From: an uncultured Collinsella sp.
GTDB taxonomy: Bacteria; Actinomycetota; Coriobacteriia; Coriobacteriales; Coriobacteriaceae
DNA: 11,627 nt
Assembly (NCBI GenBank): GCA_900543275.1
Contig: UQQL01000063.1
Span: forward strand, 1 to 11,627
Direction of reading: 5' to 3'
Part shown: positions 1 through 6,774 of the stretch, one piece after another
How the letters are laid out: each line of letters begins with the position of its first letter
How positions within the stretch are numbered: the stretch's first letter is position 1
Translations under genes and position numbers: made by a program
Notes under the pieces: generated by a model
What the model was told of the DNA's origin: nothing
What the model saw: only the letters and a program-made list of their open reading frames with translations
The model's database searches: none

Positions 1-32
1 CTCGTGGGCTCGGAGATGTGTATAAGAGACAG
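1..32 (+). other. Untrimmed Nextera/Tn5 sequencing adapter
   Basis: Bases 14-32 are exactly the 19-bp hyperactive Tn5 mosaic end used in tagmentation kits. Bases 1-13 match the Illumina Nextera read-2 primer tail that precedes it. The mosaic end is a synthetic hybrid of the natural Tn5 outer and inner ends, so it is not expected in a native genome. The genome sequence therefore begins at about base 33. Read in the frame of the gene that follows, the adapter encodes the spurious peptide MGSEMCIRDR, which should be removed from any protein prediction. Confidence 0.97.
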
Positions 33-33
33 G

Positions 34-288
34 CTCTATGTGTGCGACTGGGCACACGCCACCCAGGGCTCCCCTGCTGCCGACGTTGCCACCACCTACC
101 TGCTCTTCGCCCTCAACAGCAAGGACCAGGCTGAGGCCTACCTGGAGCTCTACTGCGACCGCGCCGACATGCCCATGCAGGTCGTGCGTCAGTGGACGAG
201 CATCGTCGCCGCTTCCGAGCTCGCTCGTAAGCGCAACGTGAACGATGAGTTCCTGAAGAACTGGATCGACGTCGTCGATTATCAGTAA
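34..288 (+). CDS. Phosphotransferase (APH/choline kinase fold), C-terminal fragment
   Basis: Only the last 84 residues of this protein are present, because the contig starts inside the gene. The first full genomic codon is at 34 and the stop is TAA at 286-288. The segment CDWAHATQGSPAADVATTYL resembles the family signature in which a metal-binding Asp-Trp pair is followed by a Gly and a second Asp, as in the 'IDWexAxxGdPaxDLA' region of aminoglycoside phosphotransferases and related small-molecule kinases. The remainder is predicted helix, as in the C-lobe of that fold. Such proteins transfer the ATP gamma-phosphate to a hydroxyl group; this fragment gives no clue to the substrate, and a resistance role should not be assumed. 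The GTG at position 4 that would open the reading frame lies in adapter sequence and is not a real start. A strong terminator follows 36 bases after the stop. Confidence 0.72.
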   Translation, partial: LYVCDWAHATQGSPAADVATTYLLFALNSKDQAEAYLELYCDRADMPMQVVRQWTSIVAASELARKRNVNDEFLKNWIDVVDYQ

Positions 289-323
289 TATCTGAGCGAT
301 TTATTTCGCATCGGAGGCACAAG

Positions 324-363
324 AAAACCCCGCAGCTCATATGGGCTGTGGGGTTTTCCTTTT
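324..363 (+). terminator. Rho-independent terminator after the phosphotransferase gene, possibly bidirectional
   Basis: Positions 324-338 pair with 343-357 over 15 consecutive base pairs, two of them G-U, around a 4-base loop. The arm AAAACCCC is matched by GGGGTTTT, and the hairpin is followed by a T-rich tail (CCTTTT). The A-run on the left side gives a U-tract on the minus strand as well, so it could also act as a backstop for transcription coming from proS. Confidence 0.88.
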
Positions 364-386
364 AGATATCGAGGATGCCACAAGAC

Positions 387-435
387 AAAAGGACGGCCCC
401 ACATCTCCCCGATCTGGAGAAATGTGGGGCCGTCC
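387..435 (-). terminator. Rho-independent terminator of the pyrH-proS operon
   Basis: Positions 391-403 pair perfectly with 423-435 (13 bp, with the GC-rich arm GGACGGCCCCACA). An inner stem (404-408 with 416-420) is also possible. On the minus strand the hairpin is followed by TTTTGTCTT. It starts 30 bases beyond the proS stop codon, so it ends the minus-strand operon and faces the terminator at 324-363 in a convergent arrangement. Confidence 0.9.
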
Positions 436-465
436 CGTATATCGAACTACAAGCGAAATCGTCGA

Positions 466-2187
466 TTAACGGCGGGCCGCCTTAACAAGCTCGGCAATCT
501 TGGCGACGACCTCGTCGATCGCCACGTCCTCACGCTCGCCCGTGGCACGGTCCTTGAGCTCCACAGTACCATTCTTGAGGCCACGCTTGCCAAGCACGAC
601 CTGATACGGGAAGCCCATGAGGTCGTTATCGGCAAACTTAAAGCCAGGACGCTCGTCACGGTCATCGACGACAACCTCGATACCCTCGGCGCACAGGCCC
701 TCGACGATTTGGTCGCAAACGTTAGCGCACTCCTCCTTCTTGGGATCGAGCGGAATCACCGCGACCTCGTACGGGGCAACGGAGACCGGCCAGACGATGC
801 CGTGTTCGTCGTTGTGCTGCTCCACGACGGCAGCAAGCGAGCGGGACACACCAACGCCGTAGCAACCCATGATAAGCGGCTTCTCCTTGCCGTCCTCGTC
901 CATAAAGGTGGCGCCCATGGCCTCGGAATACTTGGTACCCAGCTGGAAGACCTGCGAGACCTCGATGCCGCGAGCAGCAGAGAGCGGCTTGCCGCAGTGC
1001 GGGCAGGGATCGCCGGCAACGACGGTTACCAGGTCGGCCCACTCGTCGACGGTAAAGTCGCGCTCGGGGCAGGCACCGGTAAAGTGATAATCGACCTCGT
1101 TGGCACCGCAGGCCCACTGCTTGGACTCGCGCAGGCTCTCGTCGCACACCAGGCGAATGCCCTCGGGCAGGTTAACCGGTCCGATAAAGCCCTTATGCAG
1201 ACCGTAGGTCTGGAGCTCCTCATCAGTCATCATGCGATAGCCCTTGCCAAAGACATGCTCGGCCTTGCAATCGTTGAGCTCGTGGTCGCCCGGAACAATG
1301 GCCACGACGGGCTTGCCCTCGGCGTCGAGGAGTGCCAGAGACTTGCGCGTGCCGTTCTCGGGGAAGCCGAAGAACTTTGCAACGGCCTCGATGGTGCCCA
1401 TGCCCGGAGTCTCGACCTTGGTAAGCGTACCGTCGCCAGGACCCTCGGTCACAACGACCTTGGTGCTTGCGGCCTCATCGTCGGCAGCGAAGCCGCAATC
1501 GTCGCAGTAGACGAGCGAAGCCTCGCCAGCGTCGGCCAAAGCCATGTACTCGACGGAGGTATCGCCACCGATCTCGCCGGAGTCGGCGACAACGGGCAGA
1601 GCCTTGATGTAGCAGCGCTCGCAAATGTTGGCATAGGCCTGCTTCATCTTGTCGTACTCCTCCTGCAGGCTCTCCTGCGTAGCAGAGAAGCTGTAGGCGT
1701 CCTTCATGATGAACTCGCGACCGCGCATCAGGCCAAAACGGGGACGGAACTCGTCGCGGAACTTATCCTGGATGTGATAGAGGTTCACTGGCAGCTGCTT
1801 GTAGGAACGCAACTCATTGCGCACCAGGGCAGTCACGGTCTCCTCGTGCGTGGGTCCGAGCACAAACTCGCGGCCGTGGCGGTCATCAAAGCGCACAAGC
1901 TCCTTGCCATAGGCATCGATACGGCCGGACTCACGCCACAGCTCGGCATCGACCATGATGGGCATCATGAGCTCCTGAGCACCGGCGGCATCCATCTCGT
2001 CGCGCACGATGTTCTCGATCTTGCGGATCGAGCGCCAAGCGAGCGGCAGATAGGAATACAGGCCGGCGGCCTCCTTGCGGATCATGCCAGCGCGAAGCAG
2101 CAGACGGTGGCTCGCTAGCTCGGCATCCGCCGGATCCTCTTTGAGCGTCGGCGCATAGAGCTTAGACATATACATTGCTCGGGTCAT
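466..2187 (-). CDS. proS: Prolyl-tRNA synthetase, bacterial type with editing domain
   Basis: Charges tRNA-Pro with proline in the cytoplasm. At 573 residues it matches the usual bacterial (E. coli-like) class II enzyme. The class II motifs are visible: the proline-binding THEE loop at about 113-116, motif 2 at about 144-167 (RDEFRPRF, then GREFIMKDAYSF) and motif 3 at about 441-455 (GCYGVGVSRSLAA). The roughly 180 residues between motifs 2 and 3 are the INS domain, which clears mischarged alanyl-tRNA-Pro; they include a conserved-looking lysine (RKSL, about 282) and the GDHELN block (300-305). The C-terminal anticodon-binding domain starts near 465. Two Cys pairs, CDDC (228-231) and CPHC (395-398), flank the INS domain. 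The first Met is chosen because GAGGAG lies 6 bases upstream; a later ATG (Met7, MSKLYAPT) is a possible alternative. The start codon abuts the ispG stop with no gap. It is the last gene of the operon. Confidence 0.98.
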   Translation of the reverse strand: MTRAMYMSKLYAPTLKEDPADAELASHRLLLRAGMIRKEAAGLYSYLPLAWRSIRKIENIVRDEMDAAGAQELMMPIMVDAELWRESGRIDAYGKELVRFDDRHGREFVLGPTHEETVTALVRNELRSYKQLPVNLYHIQDKFRDEFRPRFGLMRGREFIMKDAYSFSATQESLQEEYDKMKQAYANICERCYIKALPVVADSGEIGGDTSVEYMALADAGEASLVYCDDCGFAADDEAASTKVVVTEGPGDGTLTKVETPGMGTIEAVAKFFGFPENGTRKSLALLDAEGKPVVAIVPGDHELNDCKAEHVFGKGYRMMTDEELQTYGLHKGFIGPVNLPEGIRLVCDESLRESKQWACGANEVDYHFTGACPERDFTVDEWADLVTVVAGDPCPHCGKPLSAARGIEVSQVFQLGTKYSEAMGATFMDEDGKEKPLIMGCYGVGVSRSLAAVVEQHNDEHGIVWPVSVAPYEVAVIPLDPKKEECANVCDQIVEGLCAEGIEVVVDDRDERPGFKFADNDLMGFPYQVVLGKRGLKNGTVELKDRATGEREDVAIDEVVAKIAELVKAARR

Positions 2188-3270
2188 TTATTTCTCCTCA
2201 ATAAGTTTGTCGACCTCGGCCATAAGCGCGTCGACAATTTGATCCTCAGCTACTTTACCAATGATCTGGCCATGCGAAAAGAGCAGGCCCTGACCACGTC
2301 CGCAGGCAACACCCAGGTCGGCGTCAGATGCCTCTCCGGGGCCGTTGACCGCACATCCCATCACGGCGATCGAAAGCGGCGCGGAATAGTTCTTAAGCCG
2401 CTCGGTGACCTCCTCGGCGATGGGAATCAGGTTAACCTGGCAGCGGGCGCACGTGGGGCACGAGACGATCTCGGGACCACGGCGACGCAGGCCCAGCGAC
2501 TGTAGAATTCCCCAGGCGACCGGCGGCTCCTCAACCGGATCGGCCGTGAGCGACACACGCATGGTGTCACCGATGCCTTCGGAAAGCAAGATACCCAAGC
2601 CTACAGAGCTCTTGATGGTGCCCTGAAGCTTGGTCCCCGCCTCCGTCACGCCCAGGTGGAGCGGAACATGCGGTATCTCGCGCGACAGGGCGCGATAGGT
2701 ATCAAGTGTCGTCTGTACGCTATGGGCCTTGGCGGATAGCACGATGTTGGTAAACCCACGGTCCTCAAAGTGCCGCACAAAGCGTTCGCTCGACATCACG
2801 AGCTTTTCGGGCTGCGTGAGGTCGTCGCGCTCGGCAATATCTTGCTCAAGCGAGCCCGCGTTCACGCCAATGCGAATCGCGCAGCCCGCGGCACCCGCGG
2901 CATCGATGACGGCATCGACCTTAGCCCAATCGCCGATATTGCCGGGGTTGATGCGCAGCTTAGAGGCACCAGCCTCGACAGCGCCAATGGCAAGCTTATG
3001 GTTAAAATGGATATCGGCGACGATTGGTACCGGAGACTCGGCACAAATCGTGCGAAAGCCCTCGAGCGCAGCCTCGGTAGGCACGCTCACGCGCACGATA
3101 TCGCAGCCAGCCTGCGCCAACGCGCACACTTGCGCAAGCGTTGCCTGAGCATCAGCAGTATCGGTGCAGGTCATAGACTGAACCACGACCGGAGCGCCAC
3201 CACCGATCTGCACGCCGCCCACATGCACGGGGCGCGTCAACTCGCGAGGCAAAGGATGGGATAAAGACAA
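2188..3270 (-). CDS. ispG: 4-hydroxy-3-methylbut-2-enyl diphosphate synthase (flavodoxin/ferredoxin-dependent), TTG start
   Basis: IspG (GcpE) converts MEcPP to HMBPP, the next-to-last step of the MEP isoprenoid pathway, using a [4Fe-4S] cluster. With the TTG start at 3270 the protein has 360 residues, typical of the short bacterial form. The N-terminal TIM-barrel half includes GGGAPVVVQSMT (23-34) and LRINPGN (105-111). The C-terminal cluster domain carries C271 and C274 (SCPTC), C306 (VMGCAVNGPGEA) and E313, the expected three cysteines and glutamate ligand. An additional cysteine, C277, follows the first pair. The reading frame extends 29 codons further upstream into rseP, but the ribosome binding site AGGGGAG lies 8 bases before the TTG, and the family's N-terminus fits this start. 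A GTG at 3279 is in frame but overlaps that site. The gene follows rseP by 13 bases and abuts proS. Confidence 0.96.
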   Translation of the reverse strand: MSLSHPLPRELTRPVHVGGVQIGGGAPVVVQSMTCTDTADAQATLAQVCALAQAGCDIVRVSVPTEAALEGFRTICAESPVPIVADIHFNHKLAIGAVEAGASKLRINPGNIGDWAKVDAVIDAAGAAGCAIRIGVNAGSLEQDIAERDDLTQPEKLVMSSERFVRHFEDRGFTNIVLSAKAHSVQTTLDTYRALSREIPHVPLHLGVTEAGTKLQGTIKSSVGLGILLSEGIGDTMRVSLTADPVEEPPVAWGILQSLGLRRRGPEIVSCPTCARCQVNLIPIAEEVTERLKNYSAPLSIAVMGCAVNGPGEASDADLGVACGRGQGLLFSHGQIIGKVAEDQIVDALMAEVDKLIEEK

Positions 3271-3278
3271 TCCAAACA

Positions 3279-3285
3279 CTCCCCT
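3279..3285 (-). promoter_or_regulatory. Ribosome binding site that fixes the ispG TTG start
   Basis: The minus strand reads AGGGGAG here, overlapping the TAG stop of rseP. It sits 8 bases before TTG at 3270 and abuts or overlaps the alternative GTG at 3279, which argues for the TTG. Confidence 0.75.
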
Positions 3286-4645
3286 ACAGAATAAATCGAA
3301 GGATGTCGGAACGAAGCATATAGACAAACAGCAATGCGAAGAGCGCGACGCCCACATAGTTCACGATCGTCTGGACCTTGAGCGGCAGCTCGCGGCCAGC
3401 AATCTTTTGAATGATCTCAATAAGCAGCTTGCCGCCATCGAGTGGTGGGATGGGCAGCAGGTTCATAAAGCCAAGCGAGAACGAAATGAGCGCGGCAAAC
3501 GACAAGAACATGACGGGACCGGCAGCAGCTGCCTGCGAGGACATGACGCTAATACCCACGATCGAAGAGGACTGATCGAGGATCTCCATCGTATGCTGCG
3601 GCTGGAGCAGGCGCATCACGCCCTCCGCTGTCTGCGCAACATACGAGAAGGAGAGGCGCGCCGAGGTGATGGGGTCCAAACGGACCACCTGCGTAGAGGC
3701 ATAAACGCCCAGACGTTCGTCCTCTTTGAGTGCGACCGAGGTCGAGCACTGCTTGCCATCGCGCTCATACTCAATAGCAATATCGTCCTTACCGGCAGCC
3801 TTGCCGATGGCATCGTAGACATCCATCCAAGTGGAACATGAGACACCGTCAACCGAAAGGATCGCGTCACCGCCCTCGATACCCGCCTTGGCGGCAATAG
3901 ACCCCTCGTCAACCTGACCGATCACGTTGGTATCCATCGGCACGGTGACACCCGCAATGGAATAGATGCTCATAAAGAGCAAAAAACCCGTCAAGATATT
4001 GACGATAATGCCCGCGAGCAGCATAAAGGCGCGCTTGAGAAAGCCTTGGCCAAGATAGGTGTGCGAGCGCTCTTGCGCAAGGAACTCGGCCTCGCCGCAC
4101 GGCAGCTCCCACACATCGCCCTCGGCAGTCGCATGTTCGCGATCGAAACGACGACCATCAAAGGTGGTATAGCCTGCCGTGTCTCGCGGCAACGTCTGAT
4201 ATTTGGTGGGATAGTAGCTCGGCGAGGGCTTCTCCCCTTCCTCATACCAGGGCGCGATGGAGCCCCAGCCCAGCAAAAGGGCGCATGCCTCGAGCACATC
4301 CTCCTCGGAAAGCTCGAGCTCGACAGCAAGGTCGGCCACGGTCACGCGACCATGACGATAGATAGCCGCGAGCACGCGGTCGGCGCACGAAACATCGGTC
4401 GGATCCATACCGCAGATGGCAGCGTAGCCACCCAGCAGCAGCGGGGTCACGCCAAACTTGGTTCCAATGCGACGCGACGTGTAATGGATGTCAAAGCGGC
4501 ACGGCAGACCCAAAAAGAACTCGGTCACACGGACGCCGCAGGCACGCGCCGCCAAAAAGTGGCCGCCCTCGTGCAAAAACACGAGGACGGAAAGCATCAG
4601 CAGGCCCCAAAAGACCGATGAGAGAACGCTCAGAACAGTATCCAT
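3284..4645 (-). CDS. rseP: Site-2 intramembrane zinc metalloprotease (RseP/Rip1 type) with cytoplasmic insertion
   Basis: Peptidase family M50 membrane protease, expected to cut transmembrane substrates such as anti-sigma factors; the substrate here is unknown. It has 453 residues from the ATG at 4645. The first membrane helix (about 7-24) leads into the zinc site HEGGH (25-29). Next come LLGGY (70-74), a second helix with the AG-x-x-x-N segment (211-216, with Ile where Pro is usual), a PDZ domain (about 235-318), and two further helices. One of these holds NLLPIPPLDGG (395-405), whose D403 is the third zinc ligand. Residues about 80-190 are an extra block not needed by the family fold, described separately. 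The start is uncertain: an in-frame TTG at 4660 adds five residues. The gene lies 25 bases after dxr and 13 before ispG, an order conserved in many bacteria. Confidence 0.93.
   Translation of the reverse strand: MDTVLSVLSSVFWGLLMLSVLVFLHEGGHFLAARACGVRVTEFFLGLPCRFDIHYTSRRIGTKFGVTPLLLGGYAAICGMDPTDVSCADRVLAAIYRHGRVTVADLAVELELSEEDVLEACALLLGWGSIAPWYEEGEKPSPSYYPTKYQTLPRDTAGYTTFDGRRFDREHATAEGDVWELPCGEAEFLAQERSHTYLGQGFLKRAFMLLAGIIVNILTGFLLFMSIYSIAGVTVPMDTNVIGQVDEGSIAAKAGIEGGDAILSVDGVSCSTWMDVYDAIGKAAGKDDIAIEYERDGKQCSTSVALKEDERLGVYASTQVVRLDPITSARLSFSYVAQTAEGVMRLLQPQHTMEILDQSSSIVGISVMSSQAAAAGPVMFLSFAALISFSLGFMNLLPIPPLDGGKLLIEIIQKIAGRELPLKVQTIVNYVGVALFALLFVYMLRSDILRFIL
4061..4411 (-). other. Winged-helix-like insertion in the cytoplasmic loop of the site-2 protease
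   Basis: Residues about 79-195 of the protease sit between the GGY motif and the helix bearing AGxxxN, where family members usually have a shorter loop. Residues 88-131 follow a helix-turn-helix rhythm: helix DRVLAAIYRHGR, then a second helix VADLAVELEL, then SEEDVLEACALLLGWGSI, and a polar, Tyr-rich stretch that could form the wing (132-150). By analogy with E. coli RseP this loop faces the cytoplasm. The domain reading is an inference from sequence pattern alone. Protein-protein contact is as plausible as DNA binding. Confidence 0.5.
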
Positions 4646-4664
4646 AAAACGAAAAAGCAATCCT
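4645..4664 (-). promoter_or_regulatory. Atypical translation start region of rseP
   Basis: The only purine-rich element is AGGA at 4661-4664. It directly abuts an in-frame TTG (4660) and lies 15 bases before the ATG (4645), so neither start has normal spacing. A pyrimidine-rich stretch separates them, and an in-frame stop at 4664-4666 rules out anything further upstream. Coupling to the dxr stop at 4671 may supply ribosomes. Confidence 0.5.
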
Positions 4665-4670
4665 TATGGG

Positions 4671-5858
4671 TTAGGAACGAGTTGCGGCGAGCACCTGCGC
4701 AGCCTTTTCACGCGCCCACGCATCGATGTCGCGAAGCTGCTCAAACGAATCGACCACCTGCATATCGTGGGCGTCCATGCAGGATTCCACAATGCGATCG
4801 ATATCGGTAAAGCTGCAGCCATCGTGCAGGAAGGCATCGACGGCGACCTCGTTGGCGGCATTGAGAACGCACGGCATGGTGCCACCCGTCTTGCCGGCAC
4901 GCTCGGCCAGTGCCAGACAGCGGAAGGTATCCATGTCGGCAGCATCAAACGTGAGCTGCCCCAGCTCGCGGAAATCGATACGAGGCGCCGGAGTATCCCA
5001 ACGCTCGGGATACGAGAACGCGAACTGGATGGGGATACGCATGTCGGATGCACCGAGATGCGCCATCACGGAGCCGTCGGCGAACTCGACCATAGAGTGA
5101 ATCTTGGACTGACGCTGCACGACCACGTTAATGAAATCGAGGTCGCAGTTAAACAGATGCATGGCCTCAATGCGCTCCAGGCCCTTGTTCATGAGGGTGG
5201 CGGAGTCAATGGTGATCTTGGCACCCATGGCCCACGTGGGATGCGCGAGGGCATCGGCACGCGTCACGCGATCGAGCTCGTCGCGCGTGCGGCCAAAGAA
5301 CGGACCGCCCGAGCAGGTGAGCCAAATGCAGTGGGCCTCGCGCGGGTTCTCCCCCAGATAGCACTGGTAGATGGCGGAATGCTCAGAGTCGACCGGAATA
5401 AGCTGGCCCGGTTGCGCCAACGGCATAAGCAAGTCGCCACCGACGACGAGGGACTCCTTGTTGGCAAGGGCAAGGCGCTTATTCGAGGTCAAGGCCGCAT
5501 GGCTCGCCTCGAGACCGGCGGCGCCCACAATAGCGACGAGCACGCAGTCGACATCGTCGCGACGCGCGAGCTCGCAAACCGCCTGCGCGCCAACGCCGAG
5601 CTGTGTGCCCTCGGGCAACTCCTGCAGCACGGCGTCATCGCCATGAGCGACATCGGCAACGGCAACCGCCGGAACCGAGAACTCGCGGGCAGCGGCAACG
5701 AGCTCCGAGGTGCTGGAATTAACGGACAGCGCCGTCACCTGCAGGCGATCGGCATGCTGGCGGCACACATCGAGCGCCTGGGTGCCGATAGAGCCCGTAC
5801 AACCCAGGATGGCAACGCGAAGGCGTCCATCGGGGCCATACGTCGTCTGGAAGGACAT
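4671..5858 (-). CDS. dxr: 1-deoxy-D-xylulose 5-phosphate reductoisomerase
   Basis: Dxr (IspC) rearranges and reduces DXP to 2-C-methyl-D-erythritol 4-phosphate with NADPH, the committed step of the MEP pathway. The protein has 395 residues, the normal length. The dinucleotide-binding motif GCTGSIG is at 19-25, followed by LANKES (131-136). The metal-binding VDSEHSAI (156-163) contributes D157 and E159, SGGPF is at 183-187, and the flexible-loop motif HPTWAMG is at 206-212. The stretch KITIDSATLMNKGLE (214-228) ends in the third metal ligand, E228. The ATG at 5858 overlaps the cdsA stop by one base (TAATG), and a GGAGG lies 9 bases upstream inside cdsA. The open frame extends 15 codons further up, but only inside cdsA and without a better start. 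Together with ispG, two genes downstream, it places two MEP-pathway enzymes in one transcript. Confidence 0.98.
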   Translation of the reverse strand: MSFQTTYGPDGRLRVAILGCTGSIGTQALDVCRQHADRLQVTALSVNSSTSELVAAAREFSVPAVAVADVAHGDDAVLQELPEGTQLGVGAQAVCELARRDDVDCVLVAIVGAAGLEASHAALTSNKRLALANKESLVVGGDLLMPLAQPGQLIPVDSEHSAIYQCYLGENPREAHCIWLTCSGGPFFGRTRDELDRVTRADALAHPTWAMGAKITIDSATLMNKGLERIEAMHLFNCDLDFINVVVQRQSKIHSMVEFADGSVMAHLGASDMRIPIQFAFSYPERWDTPAPRIDFRELGQLTFDAADMDTFRCLALAERAGKTGGTMPCVLNAANEVAVDAFLHDGCSFTDIDRIVESCMDAHDMQVVDSFEQLRDIDAWAREKAAQVLAATRS

Positions 5859-6772
5859 TACAGCACGCCTCCGATCATCAGCAACAGCTGTGCGGTGATG
5901 CAACCGAAGATAAGCGAATCGCTACGATCGAGCATTCCGCCGTGGCCCGGGATAAGGTTGCCGGAATCCTTGACGCCCACACCGCGCTTGATGCGCGACT
6001 CGATAAGGTCGCCGATAACGCCCAGAATGGACACGACCACGCCGCACAGCAGCGCATAGGGCAGGCTGAGCTTGTAGAAGTGCGTCGCCCACAGGATGAG
6101 CCAAATCAAAACCGAGCCCAAGATGCCGCCGGCAAACCCCTCCCAGCTCTTTTTGGGGGAGATCTTGGGAACCATCTTGTGCTTGCCGATACGGCTGCCC
6201 ACGATGTAGGCAAACGAATCGGAGACCCAAAGGGACGCGCAAACGCCCACTGAAAGCAGGGCGCCGGCAAAACCGGGCACGGCATCGCGCAGCAGCACGA
6301 TAGCCGACAGCATAAAGCCAGTGTAGATGGGACCCATGAGCGTCACGGCCACATCAGAGATGCGGGTACGCGGCGACCAGACATACCAAATGCCCACAGC
6401 GAGCATCAAGGCAAAAAGCAGGGCATTCAGCAACATCGAATCGCCCAACGCCGACAGCGGAAAGAGTACGGCGGCAGCGATACCCATGCGCTCGTTAGCC
6501 ATCTTGCCATCGAGCCTTGTCATACGGAAAAACTCATAGCAGCACAGACCGCTCATGACAGAAACAAAGATGGCCGTGGGCACGATACCCAAAACCAGGC
6601 ACAGGATAAAGACAACGGCGTAGACGATACCGGCTGCGGCACGGGTAATAAAGCCCGCCAGCCACGAACCGGTGCCGCTCTTCGCTGCAGGCGCTCCCGC
6701 AGTGGCAGCCTTGCGCGCAGGCGCCGCGGAAACTGGCGTCTTGGGAGCAGATGCCTTGGGACGATCGGACAC
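5858..6772 (-). CDS. cdsA: Phosphatidate cytidylyltransferase (CDP-diacylglycerol synthase), GTG start
   Basis: CdsA makes CDP-diacylglycerol from CTP and phosphatidic acid at the membrane, the branch point for phosphatidylglycerol and other phospholipids. The C-terminal half holds the family signature at about 259-283: SRIKRGVGVKDSG followed by LIPGHGGMLDR, including the Asp that binds metal. Upstream lie WVSDSFAYIVG (182-192) and KISPKKSWEG (203-212). Several hydrophobic membrane helices cover about 45-250. At 304 residues it is slightly long. The excess is an N-terminal tail of about 36 residues, rich in Ala, Pro and Lys, probably disordered and cytoplasmic. The GTG at 6772 is supported by GAGGAGG 7 bases upstream, inside the end of uppS, whose stop is 2 bases away. 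The last codons carry the ribosome binding site for dxr. Confidence 0.97.
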   Translation of the reverse strand: MSDRPKASAPKTPVSAAPARKAATAGAPAAKSGTGSWLAGFITRAAAGIVYAVVFILCLVLGIVPTAIFVSVMSGLCCYEFFRMTRLDGKMANERMGIAAAVLFPLSALGDSMLLNALLFALMLAVGIWYVWSPRTRISDVAVTLMGPIYTGFMLSAIVLLRDAVPGFAGALLSVGVCASLWVSDSFAYIVGSRIGKHKMVPKISPKKSWEGFAGGILGSVLIWLILWATHFYKLSLPYALLCGVVVSILGVIGDLIESRIKRGVGVKDSGNLIPGHGGMLDRSDSLIFGCITAQLLLMIGGVL

Positions 6773-6774
6773 GA

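Noticed and set aside
4..6. GTG as the start of the phosphotransferase gene
   Set aside because: It lies inside the synthetic adapter.
14..32. A natural Tn5/IS50 end and hence a real transposon insertion
   Set aside because: The sequence is the engineered mosaic end, not the natural inside or outside end, and it is joined to the Nextera primer tail at the very start of the contig.
34..288. Antibiotic-resistance aminoglycoside kinase
   Set aside because: Only 84 C-terminal residues remain; the fold is shared by many kinases with unrelated substrates, and no resistance context is present.
424..2118. 564-codon open frame on the plus strand
   Set aside because: It lies wholly opposite proS, has low-complexity Leu/Ala/Val/Asp/His-rich composition typical of the antisense of a GC-rich gene, no recognisable motif, and overlaps the terminator hairpin at its start.
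4488..6059. 523-codon open frame on the plus strand
   Set aside because: It is a shadow of rseP, dxr and cdsA; composition and absence of motifs match the other antisense frames.
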